From assembly GCF_001517545.1 (NCBI RefSeq), contig NZ_FBYA01000001.1, positions 63,181 through 127,180 on the forward strand: a stretch of DNA of 64,000 nt. The letters run 5' to 3'. The position numbers and the translations under genes were made by a program. Below, piece after piece: positions 31,270-39,653 of this stretch (the stretch's first letter is position 1; each line of letters opens with the position of its first letter). Origin of the DNA: Limnohabitans sp. Rim47 (GTDB lineage: Bacteria > Pseudomonadota > Gammaproteobacteria > Burkholderiales > Burkholderiaceae_C). The notes beneath the pieces are model-generated. The model saw only the letters and a list, made by a program, of their open reading frames with translations. It was not told the DNA's origin and searched no databases.

Positions 31270-32733
31270 ATGCCCCGCATCACCCCCGCCGACGAATTGC
31301 AATTGATCGAATCCATCGTGGACGCGCACCCCGGCGGGATCGGCATTGCCGAAATCGAGCAGGCCATGGCGCAGCGTCAGGGTGGGGCACTGAACCGCCG
31401 CACTTTGCAGCGCCGCTTGCTCAAACTGATCGATGCGAAGCGGATCGCATCTGAGGGGCAGAGCATTGCGCTGGTCTACAAACCGGTGGCGCAGGCTTGG
31501 GCGCAACTTGCGGGCGGGGGCGGGAGCGTCATCGCCGCAGTGGGCGTGGCTGAGGCGGAGCCCGATTTGCCGGTCTCGCCCGCAGGTGCCAGCATCCGTG
31601 ATCGGGTTCGCCAGCCGCTGATACATCGCCGTCCGGTGGGTTATCGGCGTGAGTTTTTGGAGTCGTATCAGCCGGGCGTCACGTTTTATTTGCCAGCCAA
31701 GCTGCGCAGCCAGCTGCACGAGATGGGCCGCACGCCTGCCCATGAGCGACCCGCAGGCACCTACGCCCGCGACATCTTGAGCCGTTTGTTGGTGGATTTG
31801 TCGTGGGCTTCATCGCGGCTGGAGGGCAACACTTACAGCCGCTTGGACACGCAAAACCTGATCGAGCATGGTCAGGCTGCGCAGGGCAAGGACGCCATCG
31901 AAACGCAGATGATCCTGAACCACAAAGCCGCCATCGAGATGCTGATTGAGGGCACGGACGAGGATACGAACGAAGTAGGCTTTGATGCCTTCACATTCAA
32001 AAACTTGCATGCCGTGTTGTCGCAAGATTTGATGCGCGACCCGCAGGCCAGTGGCCGTCTGCGTCGGCGCTTGGTGGAGATTTCGGGCACGGTGTTTCAC
32101 CCCGTCGCCATGCCCCAGGTGATTGAAGATTGTTTGGAGCTGCTGCTGCGCAAAGCTGCCGCCATTCCCGATCCGTTTGAGCAGGCTTTTTTCCTCATGG
32201 TGCAGCTGCCGTATTTGCAGCCGTTTGAAGATGTGAACAAACGCGTGTCGCGCATTGCCGCCAACATGCCGCTGATCCAGCACAAGCTGTGCCCCTTGTC
32301 GTTCATTGACGTGCCCGAACGGGCTTACATCGAAGGGACTTTGGGGGTGTATGAGCTCAACGAAGTTGATTTGTTGCGCGACGTTTTTGTGTGGGCTTAT
32401 GAACGCTCGTGCCAGCGTTATCTGGCCATCCCCCAAACCATGGTCGAGCCGGACCCTCTCAAAATCAAATACCGCGAAGCGCTGATTCAGGCCGTGCAGA
32501 CGGTGGTCAAGGACCTGCAAGCGCCCAGCCCAGAGGTGCTGGCCCAAGTGGTAGCGCGTTTTCAGGTGCCCGCAGCAGACCAAGACGCGTTCACCCGCAT
32601 GTTGGCCGAGGCGCTGCAGCAGTTGCACGAAGGCAGCGTGGCCCGCTACCGGCTGCGTCGCTCTGAATACCTGGCCTGGCAGTTGGTTTGCTCGGGTGGT
32701 GCCGATCACCTGTCACTTTCTGCCGCGCCGTAA
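31270..32733 (+). CDS. Fic-domain protein with N-terminal winged helix and variant catalytic loop
   Basis: Fic proteins transfer AMP or other phosphate-linked groups to proteins. This one has 487 residues. A winged-helix-like region (about 8-70) is followed by the inhibitory motif S-x3-E-G-N (Ser181, Glu185) and a Fic core with QPFEDVNKRVSR at residues 317-328. The usual loop is HPFx(D/E)GNxRxxR; here the catalytic His is replaced by Gln317 and the first Gly by Val. An LCPLSF segment, which I associate with one Fic subfamily, follows. Activity is therefore doubtful or non-canonical. Its promoter carries operator-like repeats, so autoregulation is possible. No partner toxin or antitoxin is next to it. 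Confidence 0.82.
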   Translation: MPRITPADELQLIESIVDAHPGGIGIAEIEQAMAQRQGGALNRRTLQRRLLKLIDAKRIASEGQSIALVYKPVAQAWAQLAGGGGSVIAAVGVAEAEPDLPVSPAGASIRDRVRQPLIHRRPVGYRREFLESYQPGVTFYLPAKLRSQLHEMGRTPAHERPAGTYARDILSRLLVDLSWASSRLEGNTYSRLDTQNLIEHGQAAQGKDAIETQMILNHKAAIEMLIEGTDEDTNEVGFDAFTFKNLHAVLSQDLMRDPQASGRLRRRLVEISGTVFHPVAMPQVIEDCLELLLRKAAAIPDPFEQAFFLMVQLPYLQPFEDVNKRVSRIAANMPLIQHKLCPLSFIDVPERAYIEGTLGVYELNEVDLLRDVFVWAYERSCQRYLAIPQTMVEPDPLKIKYREALIQAVQTVVKDLQAPSPEVLAQVVARFQVPAADQDAFTRMLAEALQQLHEGSVARYRLRRSEYLAWQLVCSGGADHLSLSAAP

Positions 32734-32830
32734 CGAACTGCAAGTTAATCGGCGTTATCGTTCACGGCCTTGGGCAGCGCACATCTCGCACCATCCACCA
32801 AGTCATCGCCCCATCAGGAGTTCCCCTTTC

Positions 32831-35005
32831 ATGCGCCTTCGTCAAATCGTGTTGTTGCTCTTGCTGGCCTTGGTCATCGGCGCTTTTGCGGTGCTGGACT
32901 TGGGGCGCTACTTGAGCTTTGAGCAACTCAAGGCCAGCCAAGCCAGCTTTAACCAGCTCTACGCGCAGCAACCGTTCACGGTGGCGGCTGTTTACTTTGG
33001 GGTGTACGTCTTGGCCACGGCGCTGTCGTTTCCGGGTGCGACCATCATTACGCTGGCGGGGGGCGCGGTGTTTGGCTTGTGGCAAGGCTTGTTGATCGTG
33101 TCGTTCGCGTCCACCCTCGGCGCCACTTTGGCATTTTGGGCCTCGCGCTTTGTGTTGCGCGACTGGGTGGAATCCCGTTTTAGCCAGCGCCTAGCCGACA
33201 TCAACGTGGGTGTGGACAAAGAGGGTGCGTTTTACCTCTTCACTTTGCGCCTGATCCCGGTGGTGCCTTTTTTTCTGATCAACCTGCTCATGGGCCTGAC
33301 GCGCATGAAGAGCTGGACGTATTACTGGGTCAGTCAGCTCGGCATGCTGGCGGGTACAGCGGTGTATGTGAATGCGGGCACGCAGTTGGCGCAACTCGAT
33401 TCGGTGCAGGGCATTTTGAGCCCGGCGCTCTTGGGCAGTTTTGTGTTGTTGGGCATCTTCCCCTTGTTGGCGCGGCGCGGGGTGGCCGCCATTCAAAAGC
33501 GGCAGGTTTATGCGCGTTGGGCCAGCGTGCGCCCCAAGCACTTTGACCGCAATTTGATCGTCATCGGTGGCGGTGCAGCGGGCTTGGTGTCGGCCTACAT
33601 TGCGGCGGCTGTCAAAGCCAAAGTGACTTTGATCGAGGCGCACAAAATGGGCGGCGACTGTTTGAATTACGGTTGCGTGCCGAGCAAGGCTTTGATCAAA
33701 AGCGCGAAGCTGGCGCACCAGATGCGTCACGGTGCGCGATATGGCCTGAGCGACACCGCGCCCAACTTCAGTTTCAAGGCCGTGATGCAGCGTGTGCACG
33801 ATGTGATCAAAGCCATCGCGCCGCACGACAGCGTGGAACGCTACACCGGCTTGGGCGTCGAGGTGTTGCAGGGCTACGGCAAATTGGTGAACCCGTGGAC
33901 GGTGGAGGTGGCCTTGAACGATGGCCAAGTGCAGCGGCTGACCGCGCGGGCCATTGTGATCGCGGCGGGCGCTCAGCCCATCGTGCCGCCCTTGCCGGGA
34001 CTCGATGATGTGGGCTATGTCACCAGCGACACGCTGTGGGACGCGTTCGCCAAGCTCGATGACATTCCCAAGCGCATCGTGGTGCTTGGCGGCGGGCCGA
34101 TTGGCTGTGAGCTGTCGCAAAGCTTTGCCCGCTTGGGTGCGCAGGTCACGCAGGTCGAGATGGGCGAGCGCATCATGGTGCGCGAGGACGAAGAAGTCTC
34201 GGCCATGGCGCGTGAAGCCTTGCAGGCCGACGGCGTGCAGGTGCTGACCGGGCACCAGGCCTTGCGCTGCGAGCGCCGAGGAGAAGACAAAATTTTGGTG
34301 CTCTCCACGCAAGGGCACGAGGTCGAGTTGGTTTTTGATGCCTTGGTCTGCGCCGTGGGCCGCGTGGCCCGCTTGCAAGGCTATGGGCTTGAAGACATTG
34401 GCGTGCCGACACACCGCACGGTGGAGACCAATGAGTATTTGCAAACGCTCTACCCCAACATCTACGCCGCAGGCGATGTGGCGGGGCCTTACCAACTCAC
34501 CCACACGGCAGCACACCAGGCTTGGTATGCGGCGGTGAATGCGCTGTTTGGCGACTTCAAATCCTTCAAGGTCGACTACCGCGTGATCCCGTGGGCCACC
34601 TTCATCGACCCCGAGGTGGCGCGTGTGGGCCTGAACGAACAAGAGGCCCAAGCCCAAGGCATCGCTTACGAGGTGACGAAGTACGGCATCGACGACTTGG
34701 ACCGGGCGATATGCGATGAAGGGCCGTACAACGAAGCCCACGGCTTTGTGAAGGTGCTCACCGTGCCCGGCAAAGACCGCATTTTGGGTGTGACGATCGT
34801 GGGCACGCACGCGGGCGACTTGTTGGCCGAATACGTGCTGGCCATGAAGCACGGTTTGGGCCTGAACAAAATTTTGGGCACCATCCACACCTACCCCACC
34901 TTGGCCGAGGCCAACAAATACGCGGCAGGCGAATGGAAGCGGGCACACGCGCCGCAAAAGCTGCTGGCTTGGGTCGAGAAGTTTCACGACTGGCGGCGCG
35001 AATGA
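32831..35005 (+). CDS. Fusion of a TVP38/TMEM64 (VTT) membrane domain with a flavin disulfide reductase
   Basis: A 724-residue membrane protein. Residues 1 to about 215 form a VTT/DedA-like domain (LSFPGATIITLAGGAVFG, then FTLRLIPVVPFFLINLLMG). A dihydrolipoamide dehydrogenase/mercuric reductase-like oxidoreductase follows, with an FAD site VIGGGAAGL (244-252), redox cysteines C277 and C282 in GGDCLNYGCVPSK, a second dinucleotide site VVLGGGPIGCE, an FAD-binding GDVAGPYQ, and the dimer-interface HTYPTLAE. The electron acceptor is unknown. The start at ATG 32831 follows CAGGAG. The next gene overlaps by 4 bp. Confidence 0.9.
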   Translation: MRLRQIVLLLLLALVIGAFAVLDLGRYLSFEQLKASQASFNQLYAQQPFTVAAVYFGVYVLATALSFPGATIITLAGGAVFGLWQGLLIVSFASTLGATLAFWASRFVLRDWVESRFSQRLADINVGVDKEGAFYLFTLRLIPVVPFFLINLLMGLTRMKSWTYYWVSQLGMLAGTAVYVNAGTQLAQLDSVQGILSPALLGSFVLLGIFPLLARRGVAAIQKRQVYARWASVRPKHFDRNLIVIGGGAAGLVSAYIAAAVKAKVTLIEAHKMGGDCLNYGCVPSKALIKSAKLAHQMRHGARYGLSDTAPNFSFKAVMQRVHDVIKAIAPHDSVERYTGLGVEVLQGYGKLVNPWTVEVALNDGQVQRLTARAIVIAAGAQPIVPPLPGLDDVGYVTSDTLWDAFAKLDDIPKRIVVLGGGPIGCELSQSFARLGAQVTQVEMGERIMVREDEEVSAMAREALQADGVQVLTGHQALRCERRGEDKILVLSTQGHEVELVFDALVCAVGRVARLQGYGLEDIGVPTHRTVETNEYLQTLYPNIYAAGDVAGPYQLTHTAAHQAWYAAVNALFGDFKSFKVDYRVIPWATFIDPEVARVGLNEQEAQAQGIAYEVTKYGIDDLDRAICDEGPYNEAHGFVKVLTVPGKDRILGVTIVGTHAGDLLAEYVLAMKHGLGLNKILGTIHTYPTLAEANKYAAGEWKRAHAPQKLLAWVEKFHDWRRE

Positions 35006-35769
35006 AGGGGCTGGGCAAAGCCGCTTGGGCACGGCTAGCGCTGCTGGTGTGGGTCATGGTCAGTGGCACCGCATCTGCCTTGGCGCAAGGCCTTTCGCCC
35101 TTGGTACCTGCCGATAACGCAGCGGCCAGCACTTGGCGTTTTGTGGGTTTCCCCAAGTCCAAAGCCGCTATCCCGGCCACGCGCTTTGAGTTAGCCGAGG
35201 TGCAAGGCGAGCGGGCTTTGAAGGTCAGCACCGAGGCGTCATATGGCACTTGGGTACACGATCTGCCCAAGGTCAATGCCATGCGCCTGCAATGGCGCTG
35301 GCGTCTGGACCAGCCGCTGACAGGCGGCAAAGCGGTGGCTGATATTTTGACCAAAGCCGGTGACGACGCCGCTCTCAAGGTGTGTGTGATGTTTGACCAC
35401 CCCCTGGACCGCGTGCCTTTTGTCGAGCGCACCTTGCTGCGCATTGCCCGCAAGGTCAGTGCCGAAGACCTGCCTGCCGCCACGCTGTGCTATGTATGGG
35501 ACAGCGTGCATCCCGCGGGCTTGCAAGGGGCCAACCCGTACACCCGGCGTGTGCGCTTCATCACGCTGCAAGGGCAGGGTGCGCCGCTGGGGCAATGGCA
35601 AGCCGAGAGCCGCGATGTGGCCGCCGACTTTGGCCGTTTGTTTGCAGACGAAATGCCCTTTGACGAACCCGTGCCCAAAGTACGTGCGGTGGTGATCGGC
35701 GCCGACAGCGACAACACAGCGAGCCACAGCGTGGGCTGGGTATCGGGTCTGAAAGGGTCAGTTCCGTAG
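35002..35769 (+). CDS. DUF3047 family periplasmic protein
   Basis: A 255-residue secreted protein with a signal peptide ending near ASALAQ. The mature part fits DUF3047: STWRFVGFPKSKAAIPATRFELAEVQGERALKVSTEASYGTWVHDL, a WRWRLDQPL motif, and VRAVVIGADSDNT near the C-terminus. The function is unknown. It overlaps the VTT-reductase gene by ATGA, so the two are translationally coupled and may act together at the membrane. It converges on the next gene with an 8-bp gap. Confidence 0.85.
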   Translation: MKGLGKAAWARLALLVWVMVSGTASALAQGLSPLVPADNAAASTWRFVGFPKSKAAIPATRFELAEVQGERALKVSTEASYGTWVHDLPKVNAMRLQWRWRLDQPLTGGKAVADILTKAGDDAALKVCVMFDHPLDRVPFVERTLLRIARKVSAEDLPAATLCYVWDSVHPAGLQGANPYTRRVRFITLQGQGAPLGQWQAESRDVAADFGRLFADEMPFDEPVPKVRAVVIGADSDNTASHSVGWVSGLKGSVP

Positions 35770-35777
35770 CGGTGGCC

Positions 35778-36353
35778 TCAATGCGGAAACGGGGCCAGAC
35801 CAGGCGCGGCATTGTCGGACAAACCCCGACGTGTGGTGTTCATCACCATGGCCAGCAAGCTGTAGTAGCCGCAGTGCGCCGTCATGTCGATGACGCCCTG
35901 ATCACCAAACATTTTTTGCGCAGCGGCCCAAGTCACATCGCTGACCGATTGGTTGTGCAACAGCTCTTGCAGAAAGTCGTACACCACGGTTTCTTCCGGC
36001 GTCATGTGCGGCGGGCGACGGCCTTCGGCAATGGCGTTGCAGGTTTCTTCACTCACGCCCGCTTTCATGGCAATCGGTTTGTGGATATGCCACTCGACAG
36101 GCTGAGACCAATGACGGGCCACCACCAGCACGGCAAACTCAGAATTGTGCAAACCCACGGTGTTGTCATAGCGCAGGTATTCGCCCACTTTTTGCAGACG
36201 CCGCATCAGCTCGGGGCTTCGCATCAGGGGCACAAAGGGGCCGCTCAGTTTGCCTCGTGGCCCGCTGATCAACTCATCCACTGCGGCCCGTTGGGCGCCT
36301 GTCATTTGATCGCGGGGGATTTCGGGCAAACGGTCGTTTTTGGGCATGCTCAT
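35778..36353 (-). CDS. Carboxymuconolactone decarboxylase (AhpD-like) family protein
   Basis: A cytoplasmic all-helical protein of 191 residues. The CMD core is visible in HNSEFAVLVVARHWSQPVEWHIHKPIAMKAGVSEETCNAIAEGR. The redox CxxC of AhpD is absent, so it belongs to the decarboxylase-like side; the substrate is unknown. ATG at 36353 was chosen over in-frame codons upstream. Its neighbours give no pathway clue. Confidence 0.8.
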   Translation of the reverse strand: MSMPKNDRLPEIPRDQMTGAQRAAVDELISGPRGKLSGPFVPLMRSPELMRRLQKVGEYLRYDNTVGLHNSEFAVLVVARHWSQPVEWHIHKPIAMKAGVSEETCNAIAEGRRPPHMTPEETVVYDFLQELLHNQSVSDVTWAAAQKMFGDQGVIDMTAHCGYYSLLAMVMNTTRRGLSDNAAPGLAPFPH

Positions 36354-36603
36354 GGGGTGTCTCGTTGTGGATGGCGGAAAAGAAGTTCCGTCGCAATTTA
36401 GCACCGACCCGCGTCTTTTTCAGTCGTGTGCAAGATAGCCTGCTGGTGCCACCGAAGCCCCCTGAATGCCGTGTTAGGGGCTTACAAGCGCTGGTGGTCT
36501 TGACGCTGCAGCGCAACACGAAGCTGGTCACAAAGCTGGTCACGCAGCGGGGCGCGCGTGATGTCCGCAGACAGCGGCTCATGGTGGGTGTAGGGTTTCG
36601 TGT

Positions 36604-37281
36604 TCACACCAAGTGCCCGGTTTTCACCAGAATCAAACAGCCTTCGCGGCTGAAAGGCTGGTGCTGGCTCATGTGTGGGCTGCGCAGCCAGCTGCCTGCA
36701 GGGTAGTCGCCGTGCTCGTCCGAAAAAACGCCTTCGAGCACCAAGATCTCTTCGCCCCCCCAATGCCGGTGCGGGTTGAAAAACGTCTGCGGAGCCCAAC
36801 GCACCAAGGCGGTGTTTTGGCTCTCAAAGGTGCCTAGCGGCAACACCTGCAGGCCATCCACCATGCCTTGATGCCATGCACTGCGGCGCGTGTCGATGAC
36901 CACGCGTTCGTCATCACGCGCGTCCAGGTGGCGCAACTTGACGAACAAGGTGCAACCCTCGGGTGAGAACGGCGCGTGCGCTGTGCCCACCGGGTTCTTG
37001 ATGTAGGAGCCGGGGCCGTACACCCCATGCTCGTCGTGCAGCGTGCCTTCGAGCACCAGAATTTCTTCGCCCCCACCGTGTGTATGGGCTGCAAAGGCCG
37101 AACCCGGTGCATAGCGCACGATGGAAGTGGCCCGAGCCACTTCGCCGCCATCGCGTTCAAGCAAACGACGCGAGACACCCGAAGCGGGTGAGTCCACCCA
37201 ATCGAGCGAGGGGCTGTGAATGACGCAGCGCTGGGTCAGGTCGGCGTTGAGCGTGGTGCTTGCAGCAAAGGCTGTGTTCAT
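36604..37281 (-). CDS. Two-domain cupin (ChrR-like cupin family)
   Basis: A 225-residue protein made of two similar cupin domains. Each has an HxH plus Glu metal site: AHTHGGGEEILVLEG in the first and PHRHWGGEEILVLEG in the second, followed by DEHG and a proline-rich Y-x-AGS/GPGSY turn. The closest family I recognise is the ChrR-type anti-sigma cupin, but the N-terminal zinc anti-sigma domain is missing. It starts 5 bp after the senC stop on the same strand, so it is probably the third gene of a senB-senC-cupin operon. Metal-dependent chemistry on a selenium metabolite is conceivable but unproven. Confidence 0.82.
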   Translation of the reverse strand: MNTAFAASTTLNADLTQRCVIHSPSLDWVDSPASGVSRRLLERDGGEVARATSIVRYAPGSAFAAHTHGGGEEILVLEGTLHDEHGVYGPGSYIKNPVGTAHAPFSPEGCTLFVKLRHLDARDDERVVIDTRRSAWHQGMVDGLQVLPLGTFESQNTALVRWAPQTFFNPHRHWGGEEILVLEGVFSDEHGDYPAGSWLRSPHMSQHQPFSREGCLILVKTGHLV

Positions 37282-37286
37282 GGTGT

Positions 37287-39653
37287 TCAGGTTTTCAACA
37301 GCACGGGCTCAATGGCTTCGCCTTGTGCGGTGATGCAACCGATGACCGCGGTGTGCGTGTAGCCCGCGGCCTGCAAGGCCTGCACACAGGCGGCCGCTTG
37401 CGCTGCAGGCACGCTGGCCAACAGACCGCCTGCGGTTTGCGGGTCAAACAGCAAGGGGTAGCGTGGGTCGTTGATGAATTCATCGGCGTTGCGCAGAGCG
37501 CGGCGCAGCCGCACGTTGGCCGGTTGCAAAGAGCTGACAATGCCCGCCTGAACGCAATCCACCGCACCGTCCAGCAGGGGCAGCGTGCTCAATTGCAGTT
37601 CGGCATCCACGCCGGACGGACGTGTCATCTCGACCAGGTGACCCAGCAGGCCGAAGCCGGTCAGGTCGGTGCAGGCGGTGGCGCCATGCGTGCGCAAAAT
37701 CTGCGCGCCCGCTTGGTTGGACTGCAGCATCGACTGCAGTGCCGCAGCGATCCAGCGGCCCTTGGCGGCATGGCGCGCGTGCGCAGCAAACAGCGTGCCG
37801 GTGCCCATGGGCTTGGTCAAGAGCAGCACATCGCCAGGCTGCATGCCGCCCTTGCACATCACGCCCGTCATGTTCTCGTCGATCAGGCCGTTGATGGCAA
37901 AGCCCAGGGCCAGCTCTGCGCCCTCGCCCGTGTGGCCGCCCACCAGGGCGCAGCCTGCGGCGTTCAGCACTTCGATCGCGCCGCCCATCATTTGTGTGAG
38001 CAAGTCCTCGACTTTGCTTTCCAGGCCAGGCGGCACGGTGACCACGGCGGTGGCCGTTTGTGGCTCGGCCCCCATGGCAAAAATATCGCCCAAAGCATGG
38101 TTGGCCGCCACCTTGCCAAACAGATAGGGGTCGTCGATGAAGGCCCGAAAAAAGTCCACCGTCTGCACCACGGCCATGCCCGGCGGCACGCGCACCACGG
38201 CCGCGTCATCTGGCGAATGCAAACCGATCAGCACATCAGGCCGCTCGACTGGCTGCAAGCTGCCCAAAGCGCGAGACAAAATATTGGCGCCCACTTTGGC
38301 GCCGCAACCGCCGCAGCGCATGGCAATCGCCGAAATGGCTTGCAAGGACTCTTCAGCGGTCAGCGTCAAGCGGGTTGTGGGCGCTTGGCCTTTGGCCCGG
38401 ATGTCTTTGAGCAACTGGCCCATAGCCCGCAGGGCCTCGCGCAGGTTGGCACCGGGTTGCAGCGCAGCGCGGGCATTCGCCATGTCGGGCAATTCGGTGA
38501 AGCGGCGCATGAATTGGCGGTCGATCCGGTCTTTCCAGCGCCACACCCAATCGCCCGCAAAACCGAGAGGGCCGCGCGATGCCACCGCGTGGCGGTTACC
38601 CGTCGAAATCAAGGCCAGCCAATGGCGCTGCGGTTGGTAAGCCACACACTTTTGACCACGCAGGCTGCGTCGCAAATTGTCGGCCAGAGGCTTGGCCATG
38701 CGCACCGCAAACACGCCGGCTTTTTCCAGCGGGCGCTCTGCAAACGAGGCGATGTCTCCCGCCGCGAACACCAGCGGGTCGTTCAGGGATTGCAGCTGTG
38801 GATGGACCAGGATGAAGCCTTTGTCATCGAGTGCGAGGCCCGTGCTTTGCAGCCAGGCGGGCCCACCGGCCTGCGTGACCCACATGGTTTCGTCGGCATC
38901 GAAGGTGCGGCCATCGCGTGTGTGCAGACAGCCGGGCGAGATCTGCACCACCTCGGCCTGGTTGTAAACCTCGACGTTGCGCGCTTGCAGCACCTGGACA
39001 AAACGCTTGCGTACGCCCGGATTGTGCGTGGGCAAGATCGTCTCGCCCGAGGTCAGCAGCACAAACTTCAAATCTTCGGGACTGCGCCCCAGCGCCTTGA
39101 ATTCGTTGCGCAAACGGTATTGCATGGACAGCAGCAGCTCGACCCCGCCCGCGCCACCCCCCACCACCGCGATCGTCATGCGGCCCCGGTGCATCGGCCA
39201 CTGGCGTGCTTTGTCCAGCAGCGCCAGCCAGCGCTGGTTGAACTGTGCAATCGGCTTGACCGGCACGACCAGCGTTTGCGCACCTTCAACCTGCTGCACC
39301 TGGGGGGTCGAACCGATGTTGATCGACAACAGGTCGTAAGCCACGGCGGGTCGGTTTTTGCAAATCACTTTCTGGTTTTTGCGGTCGATGCTCACCACTG
39401 CATCGTGGTAGAGGCGCGCCCCGGCAAAGGCACACAGGCGGCCCAGGTCGATGTGCACCTCGTCAAAACTGTAGTGGCCAGAAATGTAGCCCGGCAACAT
39501 GCCGGAGTAAGGCGTGTCAATGTCGGTGCAGATCACGGTGATGCGCACGCCGGGTTCGGGCTTCATGGCAAACATGCGCAGCACGCCCACATGGCTGTGG
39601 CCGCCGCCGACCAGCACCAGGTCGCGCAGCACAGGTTGATCTAAGGGTTTCAT
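37287..39653 (-). CDS. senC: Selenophosphate synthase fused to an N-terminal NDH-2-like flavoprotein
   Basis: A 788-residue bifunctional protein. Residues 1 to about 395 form a pyridine-nucleotide/FAD oxidoreductase (LVLVGGGHSHVGVL at 13-26, AVVGGGAGGVELL at 162-174, FAAGDIASF at 297-305). Residues 425-788 are a SelD-type selenide, water dikinase with active-site Cys450 and Lys453 in RCGGCGAKVG and an ATP-binding VQTVDFFRAFIDDPYLFG. It makes selenophosphate from selenide and ATP, the selenium donor for SenB. It starts by an ATGA overlap with the senB stop. SelD can equally serve selenouridine or selenocysteine synthesis; the sen assignment rests on context. Confidence 0.88.
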   Translation of the reverse strand: MKPLDQPVLRDLVLVGGGHSHVGVLRMFAMKPEPGVRITVICTDIDTPYSGMLPGYISGHYSFDEVHIDLGRLCAFAGARLYHDAVVSIDRKNQKVICKNRPAVAYDLLSINIGSTPQVQQVEGAQTLVVPVKPIAQFNQRWLALLDKARQWPMHRGRMTIAVVGGGAGGVELLLSMQYRLRNEFKALGRSPEDLKFVLLTSGETILPTHNPGVRKRFVQVLQARNVEVYNQAEVVQISPGCLHTRDGRTFDADETMWVTQAGGPAWLQSTGLALDDKGFILVHPQLQSLNDPLVFAAGDIASFAERPLEKAGVFAVRMAKPLADNLRRSLRGQKCVAYQPQRHWLALISTGNRHAVASRGPLGFAGDWVWRWKDRIDRQFMRRFTELPDMANARAALQPGANLREALRAMGQLLKDIRAKGQAPTTRLTLTAEESLQAISAIAMRCGGCGAKVGANILSRALGSLQPVERPDVLIGLHSPDDAAVVRVPPGMAVVQTVDFFRAFIDDPYLFGKVAANHALGDIFAMGAEPQTATAVVTVPPGLESKVEDLLTQMMGGAIEVLNAAGCALVGGHTGEGAELALGFAINGLIDENMTGVMCKGGMQPGDVLLLTKPMGTGTLFAAHARHAAKGRWIAAALQSMLQSNQAGAQILRTHGATACTDLTGFGLLGHLVEMTRPSGVDAELQLSTLPLLDGAVDCVQAGIVSSLQPANVRLRRALRNADEFINDPRYPLLFDPQTAGGLLASVPAAQAAACVQALQAAGYTHTAVIGCITAQGEAIEPVLLKT

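Noticed and set aside
36354..36603. Small gene between the cupin and the CMD-family gene
   Set aside because: Two short minus-strand frames cover it, but neither has a ribosome-binding site or coding-like composition. It contains only a short direct repeat of AAGCTGGTCAC.
37260..39644. 794-codon open frame antisense to senC
   Set aside because: The sense strand encodes a clear two-domain enzyme with all motifs; the antisense product has the low-complexity His/Gln/Arg composition of a shadow frame.
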